Position numbers and translations under genes: made by a program
Shown here: positions 5,358 to 14,063 of the stretch, piece after piece
How the letters are laid out: each line of letters begins with the position of its first letter
Numbering within the stretch: the stretch's first letter is position 1
Origin: Anaerotignum sp.
Lineage (GTDB): Bacteria > Bacillota > Clostridia > Lachnospirales > Anaerotignaceae
Assembly: GCA_020024395.1 (NCBI GenBank)
Contig: JAHHTV010000006.1
Location: 1 to 22,025, forward strand
Reading direction: 5' to 3'
Length of the DNA: 22,025 nt
The notes under the pieces: generated by a model
Database searches by the model: none
What the model was told of the DNA's origin: nothing
What the model saw: the letters and a program-made list of their open reading frames with translations, nothing else

Positions 5358-5720
5358 TTATTTTGATAATGTTTCTATCACTGTCAATCTGTATTCATGG
5401 TCAACGACCATTTTGTCTGCATCTGTGCGTGCATGTAATGCCTGCAAAAATTCTTCCGTGGTGTAAAATTCCCCTGCATGATAAAAATAGTATTTTGCAA
5501 CCACTTCTGGTGGTATTTCATCCACCTCCACCAGTCTGTGACTGTCACATAAATACCCTATATTTTTTGTCTGCCAGAATGTATCTGTGTCGTTTGAATA
5601 GATAGCGTCTGCATGTTTGGCATCGCTCAATATAACAACACCGTTGCTCTGTCTGACCACATAACAAGGGTGTTTGCAAATTTCCATAATCAAATTTTTG
5701 GAATTGAGAATTAGGTACAT
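5358..5720 (-). CDS. Hypothetical protein downstream of the tail fibre
   Basis: A 120-aa protein of unknown function. The ATG at 5720 is preceded by AAAGGAGATGTGAT; the longer frame from 5759 overlaps the fibre gene and lacks a ribosome site. The sequence starts MYLILNSKNLIMEICKHPCY, has SDAKHADAIYSNDTDTFW in the middle and a C-terminal block with EFYTTEEFLQALHART. Proteins with the DAIYSNDTDTFW-like core are common immediately after tail-fibre genes in clostridial prophages. A fibre-associated or fibre-assembly role is inferred from position only. It lies 17 nt after the fibre stop. Confidence 0.75.
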   Translation of the reverse strand: MYLILNSKNLIMEICKHPCYVVRQSNGVVILSDAKHADAIYSNDTDTFWQTKNIGYLCDSHRLVEVDEIPPEVVAKYYFYHAGEFYTTEEFLQALHARTDADKMVVDHEYRLTVIETLSK

Positions 5721-5737
5721 ATCACATCTCCTTTCTA

Positions 5738-8395
5738 TCATACACAAAATCCAAAGCAAATACCCATTTCCGCTCTTGTTACACTATTTGTCCAGTGACC
5801 ATTATCGTTGATGGCACAATAGTAGGTATTATGCGTTACAGACTTAGAACGCTCCCACCAGTATGCTCTACGTCCAGTACCATTTGCAAGGCTTTTGATA
5901 CGATTGCTAGCGGTCGCAAAATATGGATACTGCCTACCCTCTGTTTCGTATGAATAACCTTTTTCTCCACATGTTTCTTCTTCTGAAAATAGGAAAATTT
6001 TCACATCTTTTGTTTGCATGGTACTTTCCGCTTCTATATAGGTATTTTTGTTGACGGTTTTTACAACTTTTTGCAAATCTGCTGGCAGGCCCAGAAAGAC
6101 TGTTTCTTGTAGCCATTGATATGTATATGATGAAAAAAAACCGATGTCTAATCTACTAGCATCGGATTTGCTTTGCATTGTGCGTAAATCTGTCATCAGA
6201 TGTTTCAATCCAAATGTAATACCAGCTTTTCCGCCTGCAGGTAAATCGTCATGGTCAAACCCAATAATAACCAGTGTCAAAGTTTCCCCGTTTACTACAA
6301 TATTTTTTTCATCGCCTATTTGCCAAATCCGTTTGGAATTTCCAGTTGCAGAAATTCTTGCAATTTCTGCCCATGAATTGTTTTCCAACACAGGTTGGAA
6401 TAAATCTGTTGTTACATATATGGTTTTTGTACCACCTGCCTCATGGTTTGTGCCTTCTTCCACAGTGACAGAAATGGTGGTATGTGAAGTCCCTTTTGGT
6501 GTAATAGTGATGGTATTTCCGCTGACCGTACACGTTGCAATGTTGGTATGTTGCGGTATTGCACGGATAGCCCCATCACCTACACGGGATACTGTAACGG
6601 TTCTTTCGCCAAATACATTGTTGACACTGATTTGTGTTTTGCTCAGCGAAAAACCGCCTGCTGCTTTTGCGATGTTCCAATATACGATTTTTGCCGTTGT
6701 ACTACCATCAGGAAATTTGTAATTTGATTTTGGTGTAAATGTTGCTGCATATCTGCCCGCATTGAAAGCAGATGTTGTGCCGCCGGATATCAATTTTTCG
6801 CTGTTGTAGTTGTCCCATGTGGGCGACTGTGCAGAACCGGTATATCGCAATGTGCCACTTTGTGTCGGTACAGCTACAACCGCCCTGCCAATCGTCCAAG
6901 AAACGCTTTTCGCAGATGTACTGCCGTCCCCCCATGCGTAGCCTGATTTTGGTGTAAATGTGGCTGTATATGTCCCTGCATCGACAGCGTCCGTTGTGCC
7001 GCCCAGCGTCATTTTTTGGCTGTCATAGTTGTTCCATCTAGGTGTCAAACCCGAACCGGTGTATGTCAAACTGCCGTTTTGTGTTGGCAATGTCAATGCC
7101 GCATTGCCAATTGTCCAAGAAACACTTTTCGCAGATGTACTGCCATCCCCCCATTGATAATTGTCTTTTGGCGTAAATGTTGCCGAATATGTCCCCACAT
7201 TTACGGCAGAAGCCGTGCCACCCAATGTCAATTTTGCACTGTCGTAGTTGTTCCATGATGGGGACTGTGTAGAACCAGTGTATCGCAATGTGCCATTTTG
7301 GGAAGGCACAGCCACAACCGCCCTGCCAATCACCCAAGAAACAGATGCAGGCGTTTGTGTGCCGTTGCTCCATTTGTATTTTCCTTTTGGCGCAAATGTT
7401 GCCGTATATGTCCCTGCATTTGTGGCTGATGTTGTACCGCCTAATGTCAATTTTTCGCTGTTGTAGTTATCCCATGTGGGCGACTGTGCAGAACCAGTGT
7501 ATGTCAGACTGCCGCTTTGTGTTGGCGGTACACCAATCACATAAAATAAATTATCCATCGTTTGCAATGCGTCCTCTGCGGTTTTCTGTGCTTTTGCCGC
7601 TTTGACTGCAACGTTATCAATCGCATCTTGCACATTTGTTGCGTTTAGTTTCTGATTGTCTGTATATCCGATATCTTTGGCAATGCTCTTTTTTTCGTTT
7701 GCCTTCAAAATTTTATCAATCTCTGTAAAATTTTCGGCAATTTTCGTAATGTCTGCCACATTTTCATATGCTGGTAAATTCAGATGATAATTGGGTGTGG
7801 TTGCCATTTGTGTTTCTTTCATTTCAGCCAGTTCCGTATCATGCATTGGTATAATACGTTCGTCTTTTCTTTCGGCCCATGTTTTTTCTTTTACCCGTTT
7901 CCATGTTTTGCATTTTTCCTGCAAATCGCCCCATGTATTGTATTTCAGAATGATTGCATAATCCAGATGTGCGGGTTTCATTTCATCAATCACACGTTTC
8001 AAATCTTCCACGTTTTGCCCTTTTTGCAATACGTCCAAAAAATGAATTTCAAAACGATATTCTTCATTTACTTCTATGACAGCAACCTTCCCTTGCAAAA
8101 ATGTTTCAGAAATTTCTTTGATTGTGACTACCCTTGTAGTATCTGTGCCCCCCATGCGTGCCATAATTGCTGCCCGTCTGGTTGCATCTGTTTTTGTCGT
8201 ATCCACAGGCAAACCATATACTGCTTCCCATGCCGCAAGTCCCCATGTTGCAGTTGCAACATGGAGCTGTTGTTGCATATCTTCTTCCGTATTGGTGACT
8301 TTTTTTGTTTCTTTGTCAAATATTTCCTGCAATTCGACCACCGAAACGGATTTTTTGTAATCCTCCGGTAAATAGTCAATCAGTTTGACATTCAT
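5738..8395 (-). CDS. XkdU (DUF2313) baseplate protein fused to a tail fibre/adhesin
   Basis: An 885-aa protein. Residues 1 to about 185 are a YmfQ/XkdU-type (DUF2313) baseplate domain (DYLPEDYKKS, WGLAAWEAVYGL, RRAAIMARMGG, KPAHLDYAI). From Met197, MATTPNYHLNLPAYENVADI resembles the start of separate tail-fibre proteins, followed by an Ala/Asp-rich helix to about 280. Residues 291-582 are four tandem 73-residue beta-rich repeats (MBG/Ig-like). About 580-665 is a bacterial Ig-like domain. About 675-885 is a DUF6273-like, C-type-lectin-like domain ending RAYWWERS and GICFGFCV, a plausible receptor-binding tip. PBSX has XkdU as a short separate protein, so this is a fusion. The ATG overlaps the baseplate J stop (ATGA). 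No separate fibre gene follows. Confidence 0.88.
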   Translation of the reverse strand: MNVKLIDYLPEDYKKSVSVVELQEIFDKETKKVTNTEEDMQQQLHVATATWGLAAWEAVYGLPVDTTKTDATRRAAIMARMGGTDTTRVVTIKEISETFLQGKVAVIEVNEEYRFEIHFLDVLQKGQNVEDLKRVIDEMKPAHLDYAIILKYNTWGDLQEKCKTWKRVKEKTWAERKDERIIPMHDTELAEMKETQMATTPNYHLNLPAYENVADITKIAENFTEIDKILKANEKKSIAKDIGYTDNQKLNATNVQDAIDNVAVKAAKAQKTAEDALQTMDNLFYVIGVPPTQSGSLTYTGSAQSPTWDNYNSEKLTLGGTTSATNAGTYTATFAPKGKYKWSNGTQTPASVSWVIGRAVVAVPSQNGTLRYTGSTQSPSWNNYDSAKLTLGGTASAVNVGTYSATFTPKDNYQWGDGSTSAKSVSWTIGNAALTLPTQNGSLTYTGSGLTPRWNNYDSQKMTLGGTTDAVDAGTYTATFTPKSGYAWGDGSTSAKSVSWTIGRAVVAVPTQSGTLRYTGSAQSPTWDNYNSEKLISGGTTSAFNAGRYAATFTPKSNYKFPDGSTTAKIVYWNIAKAAGGFSLSKTQISVNNVFGERTVTVSRVGDGAIRAIPQHTNIATCTVSGNTITITPKGTSHTTISVTVEEGTNHEAGGTKTIYVTTDLFQPVLENNSWAEIARISATGNSKRIWQIGDEKNIVVNGETLTLVIIGFDHDDLPAGGKAGITFGLKHLMTDLRTMQSKSDASRLDIGFFSSYTYQWLQETVFLGLPADLQKVVKTVNKNTYIEAESTMQTKDVKIFLFSEEETCGEKGYSYETEGRQYPYFATASNRIKSLANGTGRRAYWWERSKSVTHNTYYCAINDNGHWTNSVTRAEMGICFGFCV
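6650..7525 (-). repeat. Four tandem 219-bp repeats in the tail-fibre gene
   Basis: Four in-frame units of exactly 73 codons begin at 7525, 7306, 7087 and 6868. Each has P(T/S)Q(S/N)G(S/T)L, a YTGS block, W(D/N)NY, a LGGT-like turn, GTY.ATF(T/A)PK and (S)VSW.IG. Units 1 and 4 share 48 of 50 bases at 7448-7497 versus 6791-6840, closer than either is to the neighbouring units, which indicates exchange between non-adjacent units. Confidence 0.9.
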
Positions 8396-9447
8396 TTTTC
8401 TGCACCTGCCTTCTTGATTTGTATTGCACCAGCAACCTGCACCTCTCGTTCTGCAATTTTGATGTTCTCCGTTTTTCCGTTGATTGTAAATGTTTGTACG
8501 GCATCTACGCCTTCAATGTCGTAAAACATAGATAAACAGCGATAAAAATCCACCATCGACGAACGAAATGCCGTATTGCGAATATATTCTTGGAACGATT
8601 TTTCATACGCTGTTTTGACTGTATCTATCGTTGTAGATGGTGATATGGTCAATACAGCATCCACAGCGATTATTTTTTCTGTTGGTGCAGTCACTGTTAC
8701 AGTTGCCCCAATCGGTCTGTTTTGTTCGATATGTTCCTTTATTTTTTTGATAATATCGCTATTTGGGCTACGTCCTGTGTTTGTAATGGGCATTACGGTC
8801 ACAGTACCGGGACCATTGTCCAACGGAAACACTTTCACCTCTCCCACGCCGTTGACCTCTTTCGCCCATTGGCGATAGTGGTGTATGTTGCCACTGGTTG
8901 CCGGTTTCTGCAATTTTTCCAAAATACGTTGGGCCAGTTCGTCATCCGTTTCCACATCAGAACCACCTAGTATTTTTTCTTTGTTGATGACACTGGAAAC
9001 CCCGTTGATATGGACGGGTAATATTATGATACTGTTCGGTAATACATTGTATTTCCCACCGATTTCTTGTGCTTCCACCGCAATATCCACTGTTCCATTT
9101 TCTCCGATGATAGTATCCGTTTTTACCAAAAATAATAATCCGGACAATGTGGAACAAACACTGCCAGCAGGAACGAATGCGTTTTTTTGTCCGGTAAACG
9201 TACACACACCGGTTGCCTTTGTTCCCTTTTTTCTGTGTATGGCATATTCTGCACCACGTTTGTCCAGCCATATACCGGTACTGGTGTTCACAAACATGGT
9301 ATCCTGTGCCGCAATAATCGCTTGATATACCTTTTCTAATTCCAATGCCATAGGGGACACCATATCATTGACAAACGAGCCTTCTCGTCTGTCCGTCAAT
9401 GACACATCGGATAATATCCGTTCTTTGATTTCTTCGTAGCTGTTCAA
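8392..9447 (-). CDS. xkdT: Baseplate J-like protein (XkdT)
   Basis: A 351-aa wedge component of the contractile-tail baseplate, homologous to P2 gpJ and PBSX XkdT. The family pattern is seen in SLTDRREGSFVNDMVSPMALE near residue 20, the TSTGIWLDKRGAEYAIHRK block (about 55-73), then a beta-rich core and the DDELAQRILEKLQKPATSGN stretch, followed by YRQWAKEVNGVGEVKVFP. Length fits (about 350). The start is TTG at 9447 after GGGGGTG with a 5-nt spacer; no ATG in frame is as well placed. It overlaps the DUF2634 stop by four bases (TTGA) and the XkdU start by four bases, so all three are translationally coupled. Confidence 0.95.
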   Translation of the reverse strand: MNSYEEIKERILSDVSLTDRREGSFVNDMVSPMALELEKVYQAIIAAQDTMFVNTSTGIWLDKRGAEYAIHRKKGTKATGVCTFTGQKNAFVPAGSVCSTLSGLLFLVKTDTIIGENGTVDIAVEAQEIGGKYNVLPNSIIILPVHINGVSSVINKEKILGGSDVETDDELAQRILEKLQKPATSGNIHHYRQWAKEVNGVGEVKVFPLDNGPGTVTVMPITNTGRSPNSDIIKKIKEHIEQNRPIGATVTVTAPTEKIIAVDAVLTISPSTTIDTVKTAYEKSFQEYIRNTAFRSSMVDFYRCLSMFYDIEGVDAVQTFTINGKTENIKIAEREVQVAGAIQIKKAGAEK

Positions 9448-9872
9448 ACATTCACCCCCATTTCTGTGTCACCGTAAATGGTATGTAATACCCCTGTGAT
9501 AAACAATGTTGTACCCTCAAAATTCACTTCCACATCAGATACATTTTGGATATATGGATTTACCAGCAGACATTCTTCCACAAATCGGATACTTTCCGCC
9601 TTTGTCAAACTAGGTGTATAATTTGTTCCAATCAAATTTGTCAGTTCATGCCCAAAATGAAAGCTGTAAATCAGATACCGAAAACGTTCTGTTTTTAGTG
9701 CCTTGTATGCCCATGTTTTCACAGCCTCTTTTCCGGAAACGATTTTATAGTCGCCATTTTCCAGAATGGGGATATTTTCGGTAAAATCCCATGCAACCTC
9801 TTGGCACATTGGCAATGTGCTTTGTTCCTGTTCCTCATCTTTTGTGTCCCCAAAAAACGGAAATAATGCCAT
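9444..9872 (-). CDS. xkdS: DUF2634 protein (XkdS-like baseplate component)
   Basis: A 142-aa protein corresponding to PBSX XkdS and functionally related to the gp25-like baseplate wedge lysozyme-fold family. It has EVAWDFTENIPILENGDYKIV, then GKEAVKTWAYKALKTERFRY, a typical pattern for DUF2634, followed by HFGHEL and a beta-rich C-terminus ending in GDTEMGVNV. The ATG at 9872 follows GAGGTGAG. It lies between the DUF2577 protein (9 nt upstream) and baseplate J (4-nt overlap), as in the xkdR-S-T order. Confidence 0.92.
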   Translation of the reverse strand: MALFPFFGDTKDEEQEQSTLPMCQEVAWDFTENIPILENGDYKIVSGKEAVKTWAYKALKTERFRYLIYSFHFGHELTNLIGTNYTPSLTKAESIRFVEECLLVNPYIQNVSDVEVNFEGTTLFITGVLHTIYGDTEMGVNV

Positions 9873-9881
9873 AGTCTCACC

Positions 9882-10298
9882 TCACTCCACTTTGCACACA
9901 CAAACAAATTGCTGTTGGTCTGCGGACATCAGTATCAACACTTCGTCCCCGATTTTCAAATTGTCCAATAGCGTAAATGTGCCGTTTGGAATACCAACCG
10001 AAACAATATCATGACTATGCTGTGCAAAATCCTCTGATTGATTTTGATGTTGTTCCATAGATTTTGTGCTACCGCTTGCGGCAGTTTCCCCCATGCTTAA
10101 CCGTTGCGAAAAACCGCCCAAAAGAGATGAACAGACCTTCATTTCTTCCCGTCCGATTTCTATATCCCCGACCAATACACGTAAGGGCTTTGCCTGTTTC
10201 ACAATCCCAATAAAAAAAGGCGTGGGATTGTTCACACTGCCCTCTTTTTGCATCATACCAACCATAGAACGGAATGGGTCATCTTCTTTTGTCGCCAT
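9882..10298 (-). CDS. DUF2577 protein (XkdR-like)
   Basis: A 138-aa protein in the xkdR position. The ATG at 10298 (MATKEDDPFRSMVGMMQKEG) follows AAGGTGG with a 5-nt spacer and is preferred over the upstream frame start at 10334. DUF2577 features: the NPTPFFIGIVKQAKPLRVLVGDIEI-like beta segments near residues 20-50, and a C-terminal NLKIGDEVLILMSADQQQFVC with VCKVE end. The middle (residues about 80-105) is Ser/Gln/His-rich and probably flexible. The family belongs to contractile-tail baseplates, probably near the hub and spike, but its exact role is not established. It overlaps the XkdQ 3' end by 20 nt. Confidence 0.85.
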   Translation of the reverse strand: MATKEDDPFRSMVGMMQKEGSVNNPTPFFIGIVKQAKPLRVLVGDIEIGREEMKVCSSLLGGFSQRLSMGETAASGSTKSMEQHQNQSEDFAQHSHDIVSVGIPNGTFTLLDNLKIGDEVLILMSADQQQFVCVCKVE

Positions 10299-11256
10299 CT
10301 GTACCACCTTCTTTTTCGTCCATGATATTTTCAAAATTCAATGTCAATTTGTTTGTATAGATGCCGTTTTTCCAGTTGTGTTCATCTGCATCGATGTAAA
10401 AAATCCCCGTCAATCCTGTATATGGCTCAACAACTTGTACTTTTTTTCCTGTTCGATATACAGGGTTTCCAAAATTTGTCACAGTGATTTTTTGTTCTAT
10501 ACCATGTAACGTTTTATTTGCTTTTTTCTTGTAATCTTCTCCATTTTTGGATACTCTGATGATTTCCGTCATATAACCATATTTTTTGGCATCTGCATCT
10601 TTTGTGATTTCTTCAATCAGTTTATCTTCTTTGTTGTACACACGTACTCTATTTATCATACTTGCAAGGCTTTCACTGACAGTGGAAGTCAATAGATTTT
10701 TGCCGCTTTCCAGCTTTTGTACTTCATATTTTCCCTTTTCATGCACATATAGCTGTTGCCCTTCAAAAAAAACATAGTATTTTTTGTCATCTGCCAATGT
10801 GTACGCCGTCATGATAATGTCGTACAATGACACCCCCATGAACGTTCGTGTTACCATGCCATTAGCAGGGGCAAGACTACCAATCGGGATACCAAAATCG
10901 GCACATACCTGTTTTGTAATTGCCATTGCTGTGGTGTTTTTGAAATTGTAGCTTGCCTTGTTCTTTTTCAGATAAATGCCAAAATCTTGGCATGTAAAAT
11001 CAATATCATTGGTTTCCGTTGCCTTGTTTTTTGTCCATACAACACCATGAAACAACAGGTTTCCACCATCAATCACCCGTATGTGGTCGCCTGTCTGTAT
11101 CTGTACCTGCTGTGTGCGTTTATCCCCATGTCCATGCACAATGCCAAAATTGCAGGAACGACTGCAATCACGATATTCACCCGATATGGTTAAATTTGTG
11201 ATATAGTTTGTAATTTCTGTTTTTTTTCCATTTGTATCAATGTGAAATACTCGCAA
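10279..11256 (-). CDS. xkdQ: XkdQ/YqbQ baseplate hub protein
   Basis: A 325-aa protein of the XkdQ family, the gpD/gp27-like hub that joins the tail tube to the central spike. Recognisable parts: an N-terminal ISGEYRDCSRSCNFGIVHG beta domain, GDHIRVIDGGNLLFHGVVWTK, then FTCQDFGIYLKKNKASYNF, and the C-terminal VVEPYTGLTGIFYIDADEHN block, which is typical of the family. The start is TTG at 11256 with a strong AAGGAGGTG 5 nt upstream; no better ATG is present. It follows the LysM protein by 12 nt and overlaps the DUF2577 start. Confidence 0.93.
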   Translation of the reverse strand: MRVFHIDTNGKKTEITNYITNLTISGEYRDCSRSCNFGIVHGHGDKRTQQVQIQTGDHIRVIDGGNLLFHGVVWTKNKATETNDIDFTCQDFGIYLKKNKASYNFKNTTAMAITKQVCADFGIPIGSLAPANGMVTRTFMGVSLYDIIMTAYTLADDKKYYVFFEGQQLYVHEKGKYEVQKLESGKNLLTSTVSESLASMINRVRVYNKEDKLIEEITKDADAKKYGYMTEIIRVSKNGEDYKKKANKTLHGIEQKITVTNFGNPVYRTGKKVQVVEPYTGLTGIFYIDADEHNWKNGIYTNKLTLNFENIMDEKEGGTDGDKRR

Positions 11257-11268
11257 TGTGCCACCTCC

Positions 11269-11943
11269 TTATGGTATTGTGTATATTTGCCCCGGATAAA
11301 TCAAATTTGGATTTTTTCCAATCACCTGTTTGTTTGCATTGTAAATTTTTCGCCATTCGTTTGGATTGCCATAAAATTGTCTTGCGATGTTGTACAGACA
11401 ATCCCCTTTTTTGACAGTATATGTTTTTTTGGAATCTGGTCTTTTTGGTGGAACATCTACACGCTTTACATTATTTTGACTATTTTTACCCTTGGGTTGT
11501 TCTTCTTGCAATGGTGTATATTGCCGTAATTGCAATGTAAACGGAATATCTCCATTATCTTCTTTTTTTTCGCTGATTGTCAGTTCTTCGATGTAAAATC
11601 GTTCGTTTACTCTTGCGCCTGTTCGTTCTGCAATAATCAAACGTACAATGCTTTTCATCGTAATCCAGTTTCGTATCAAATTGACATATGCCATGACATG
11701 GGTGGGTGCAACACCTCCACTGCTGCTGTTTTTGAAATCATAGTCTTGTACTGTGAAAAAACCTGTAATTTTTATGTTCTGTGGTTTTCTGCGTCCATGT
11801 ACGTTGATATCACCAATATTTGTAGCACGCACCGTTTCAATCTCCATGCCATAGCTAATTTCATAGCCCTCCGGTGTGACAGGTAACAGCATTTCTCCAC
11901 CGATACTTTCATTTTTTAGCCAAAATTCATATTTCAAGCCCAT
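11269..11943 (-). CDS. xkdP: LysM-containing tail protein (XkdP)
   Basis: A 224-aa protein with the XkdP architecture. Residues 1 to about 150 form the tail-associated domain (LPVTPEGYEISYGMEIETVR, NIKITGFFTVQDYDF, EELTISEKKEDNGDIPFTL), followed by a Lys/Pro-rich linker and a C-terminal LysM at about 174-224 (YTVKKGDCLYNIARQFYG, IYNANKQVIG, LIYPGQIYTIP). In PBSX-type phages XkdP lies between tape measure and XkdQ and is thought to be part of the hub that reaches peptidoglycan. The ATG at 11943 follows GGGGGTGA and overlaps the tape-measure 3' end by 10 nt. Confidence 0.94.
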   Translation of the reverse strand: MGLKYEFWLKNESIGGEMLLPVTPEGYEISYGMEIETVRATNIGDINVHGRRKPQNIKITGFFTVQDYDFKNSSSGGVAPTHVMAYVNLIRNWITMKSIVRLIIAERTGARVNERFYIEELTISEKKEDNGDIPFTLQLRQYTPLQEEQPKGKNSQNNVKRVDVPPKRPDSKKTYTVKKGDCLYNIARQFYGNPNEWRKIYNANKQVIGKNPNLIYPGQIYTIP

Positions 11944-14063
11944 TCACCCCCATATGTCAATGATGCCTGTTGTAATTTTTGGGCAAATGCCCTTGCAATT
12001 TTTTCAATATCTGCATCTTCTCGGATCACAACACTATCCGCAATTTTGGCAATCGTGACAGAACCGCCACCCTTTTGTTGTTGGTTTACCTCAGCCCGTG
12101 TCAACACCCTTTCACCCTCATGTAACATCGCAGGGTAATTGTCAAATGGCACACGGGCAATCCCGTCGGCATGAGAGGTGAGTGTCTTTTTATCCTCATT
12201 GTTGTATCTGTCATAATATGGATTGTTTTCACTACGGTTTCTGGTGTTATTGAATGTATTTATAGCTTTTTGAAACCAATTCCCATGTTTCTCTATCACA
12301 ATATCTTGTGTTGCTTTGTCCATCCCTGATTTTATGCCATCGTGTACTGCACCAGAATAACCTTTTGAAAATTCTTCGCCCATTGCTATGCCAAAATTCA
12401 AATAATCACCGCTTTGTAAAAGGTCTGCTTGAATACTGCCGACGAGTCCTTGCTCTGCCGCTAATTTCTTTTGATATTCAGGGCCATTTTTATACTCAAT
12501 TTCCGCATTTGTTTTTGCTTCCCACATCAATCTTTCCGCTTCTATCCCGTCACCGTTTGCAATGGCTTCTTTGTATTCCGCACTTTCATATACCTTTTGA
12601 ATTGCATTTATCATGCTTTGCTGACGTTGATTTTCCAATTCCGCTTCATACTTGCCAGCCAGCTCATAGGCTTCTTTCATAATGTTTCCTGTCTCACCAT
12701 TATAGGCTTCTAGTTCTTTCGCAATGCCCTCTTGTCTTTTTTCTCTGTATGCGTCCCCCATGGCAATATCAATATTATTTTTGGCACTTTCCAACTGACC
12801 AACCATGGAAATGTATGTATCAGACATGGCATTGATGCCGTTGTAAAATCTTCCACCTTCACTGGTTGAATATTTCAATGCTGCAATTAACATATCAGAT
12901 GTCAATTCCCCATCAGAACCCATTTTTTTGACTTCGTTCGTGGATTTTCCGGTCATTTCTGCAATCGCATCGTATGGATTAAATCCCCAGTTTATCATCT
13001 GCCTTGCATCCTGTCCGTTTAACGTGCCAGCCCCCAAACTTTGGGCAATTGCATAGGCTAAACCTGAAAATTTGTCTTGGTCGCCCATGGCAATGTCACC
13101 AATCATTTTGGTCAAATCTGTAATCCTAGATTTGTCTACACCATACACAAGCATTTGTTTTCCTTCACCCAACATTTTTGTGGTATCGTATGGTGTGGTA
13201 TCGCCATATTTTACCATGTCATCATACAGCTTTGTACCTGCTTCCTGCCCTGCCATAGATTGATAATTTCGCAATGCCATTTCCCTGTTTGCAGACAATG
13301 CAATACCATTTTGTTTGCGTTCTTCAAATTCTTGTATTGCTGTGGTATGTAAGCTTTGTACTTCATTGCGGAATATATCATCTTCTTTGTTTTGTTTGTC
13401 TGTCATGGCATTGATTGCACCTGTCAAGCCACCAATCGCAGCCCCCAAACTAGCACCGACAGGTCCAAACATAGAACCGATTGCACCGCCACTAATGATA
13501 CCACCACCAACAGACGATACCGCAGAGCCAACGGTTTGCCCATACATAGAACCAATGGAGGCATATAGATAGTTTTGCATTGCACCGCCTACCATTTGCC
13601 CAAGCCCTGCCGTAGCAAACCCTCGCATCATCATCATAGAATTTGCCATAGAGCCAGAACGGGCATTTGCCGCCATATCTGCCGATGGGTTTCTTGTAGC
13701 ATTGGCATTATTGGTGCGGCTGATGTCTTGTGCAAGCTGCCTTTCGGCTTTTGCTGCTTCTTTTGCAACTTCACCCATGCGACGGTATTCTTCATTTAGC
13801 CGTTCCAATTCCAGACGTTTTTCCTCAAATGCTTCTCTCGCCCCTTCTGTACCTTGTTTTACAGCCTTTTCCAGTTCTTTGAGGTTTTGCTTTGCCTGTG
13901 TAATATCTAAGCTGATTTTTGCCTTTTCCCGAAATGCCCTATCCTGTATTTTGCGATATTCCATAATATCACGGGATAATCCATTTACACCGTTTCGCAT
14001 ATCACGGATACTGCCCGACAAACGGTCGTATGACCGAAACACAATGCTGACATCTCTACTCAT
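11934..14063 (-). CDS. Tail tape measure protein
   Basis: A 709-aa tape measure, which sets tail length and is ejected ahead of DNA. Residues 1-110 are helical and charged (coiled coil: KAKISLDITQAKQNLKELEK). A glycine/alanine-rich hydrophobic stretch follows at about 140-220 (GGGIISGGAIGSMFGPVGAS), then a tape-measure core with MIGDIAMGDQDKFSGLAYAIAQ and GQDARQMINWGFNPYDAIAEMTGKS. The end DGIARVPFDNYPAMLHEGERVLTRAEV (given in parts: VPFDNYPAMLHEGE, RVLTRAEV) is a family hallmark. At about 0.15 nm per residue, a general estimate, this gives a tail of roughly 100 nm. The ATG at 14063 follows GAGGGGGGAG and overlaps the end of the frameshifted chaperone (ATGAGTAG). Confidence 0.94.
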   Translation of the reverse strand: MSRDVSIVFRSYDRLSGSIRDMRNGVNGLSRDIMEYRKIQDRAFREKAKISLDITQAKQNLKELEKAVKQGTEGAREAFEEKRLELERLNEEYRRMGEVAKEAAKAERQLAQDISRTNNANATRNPSADMAANARSGSMANSMMMMRGFATAGLGQMVGGAMQNYLYASIGSMYGQTVGSAVSSVGGGIISGGAIGSMFGPVGASLGAAIGGLTGAINAMTDKQNKEDDIFRNEVQSLHTTAIQEFEERKQNGIALSANREMALRNYQSMAGQEAGTKLYDDMVKYGDTTPYDTTKMLGEGKQMLVYGVDKSRITDLTKMIGDIAMGDQDKFSGLAYAIAQSLGAGTLNGQDARQMINWGFNPYDAIAEMTGKSTNEVKKMGSDGELTSDMLIAALKYSTSEGGRFYNGINAMSDTYISMVGQLESAKNNIDIAMGDAYREKRQEGIAKELEAYNGETGNIMKEAYELAGKYEAELENQRQQSMINAIQKVYESAEYKEAIANGDGIEAERLMWEAKTNAEIEYKNGPEYQKKLAAEQGLVGSIQADLLQSGDYLNFGIAMGEEFSKGYSGAVHDGIKSGMDKATQDIVIEKHGNWFQKAINTFNNTRNRSENNPYYDRYNNEDKKTLTSHADGIARVPFDNYPAMLHEGERVLTRAEVNQQQKGGGSVTIAKIADSVVIREDADIEKIARAFAQKLQQASLTYGGEWA

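Noticed and set aside
5738..5900. Diversity-generating retroelement variable region
   Set aside because: The lectin-like fibre end is suitable, but no reverse transcriptase, template repeat or accessory gene is visible in this window. Kept only as a check to run on the wider genome.
6650..7525. CRISPR-like array
   Set aside because: The regular 219-bp spacing is an in-frame protein repeat without unique spacers; no cas genes are present.
7784..8371. Plus-strand 195-codon open frame opposite the XkdU domain
   Set aside because: Its Cys/Phe-rich composition is what the reverse complement of a Lys/Ala/Glu-rich gene gives; no ribosome site and no known domain.
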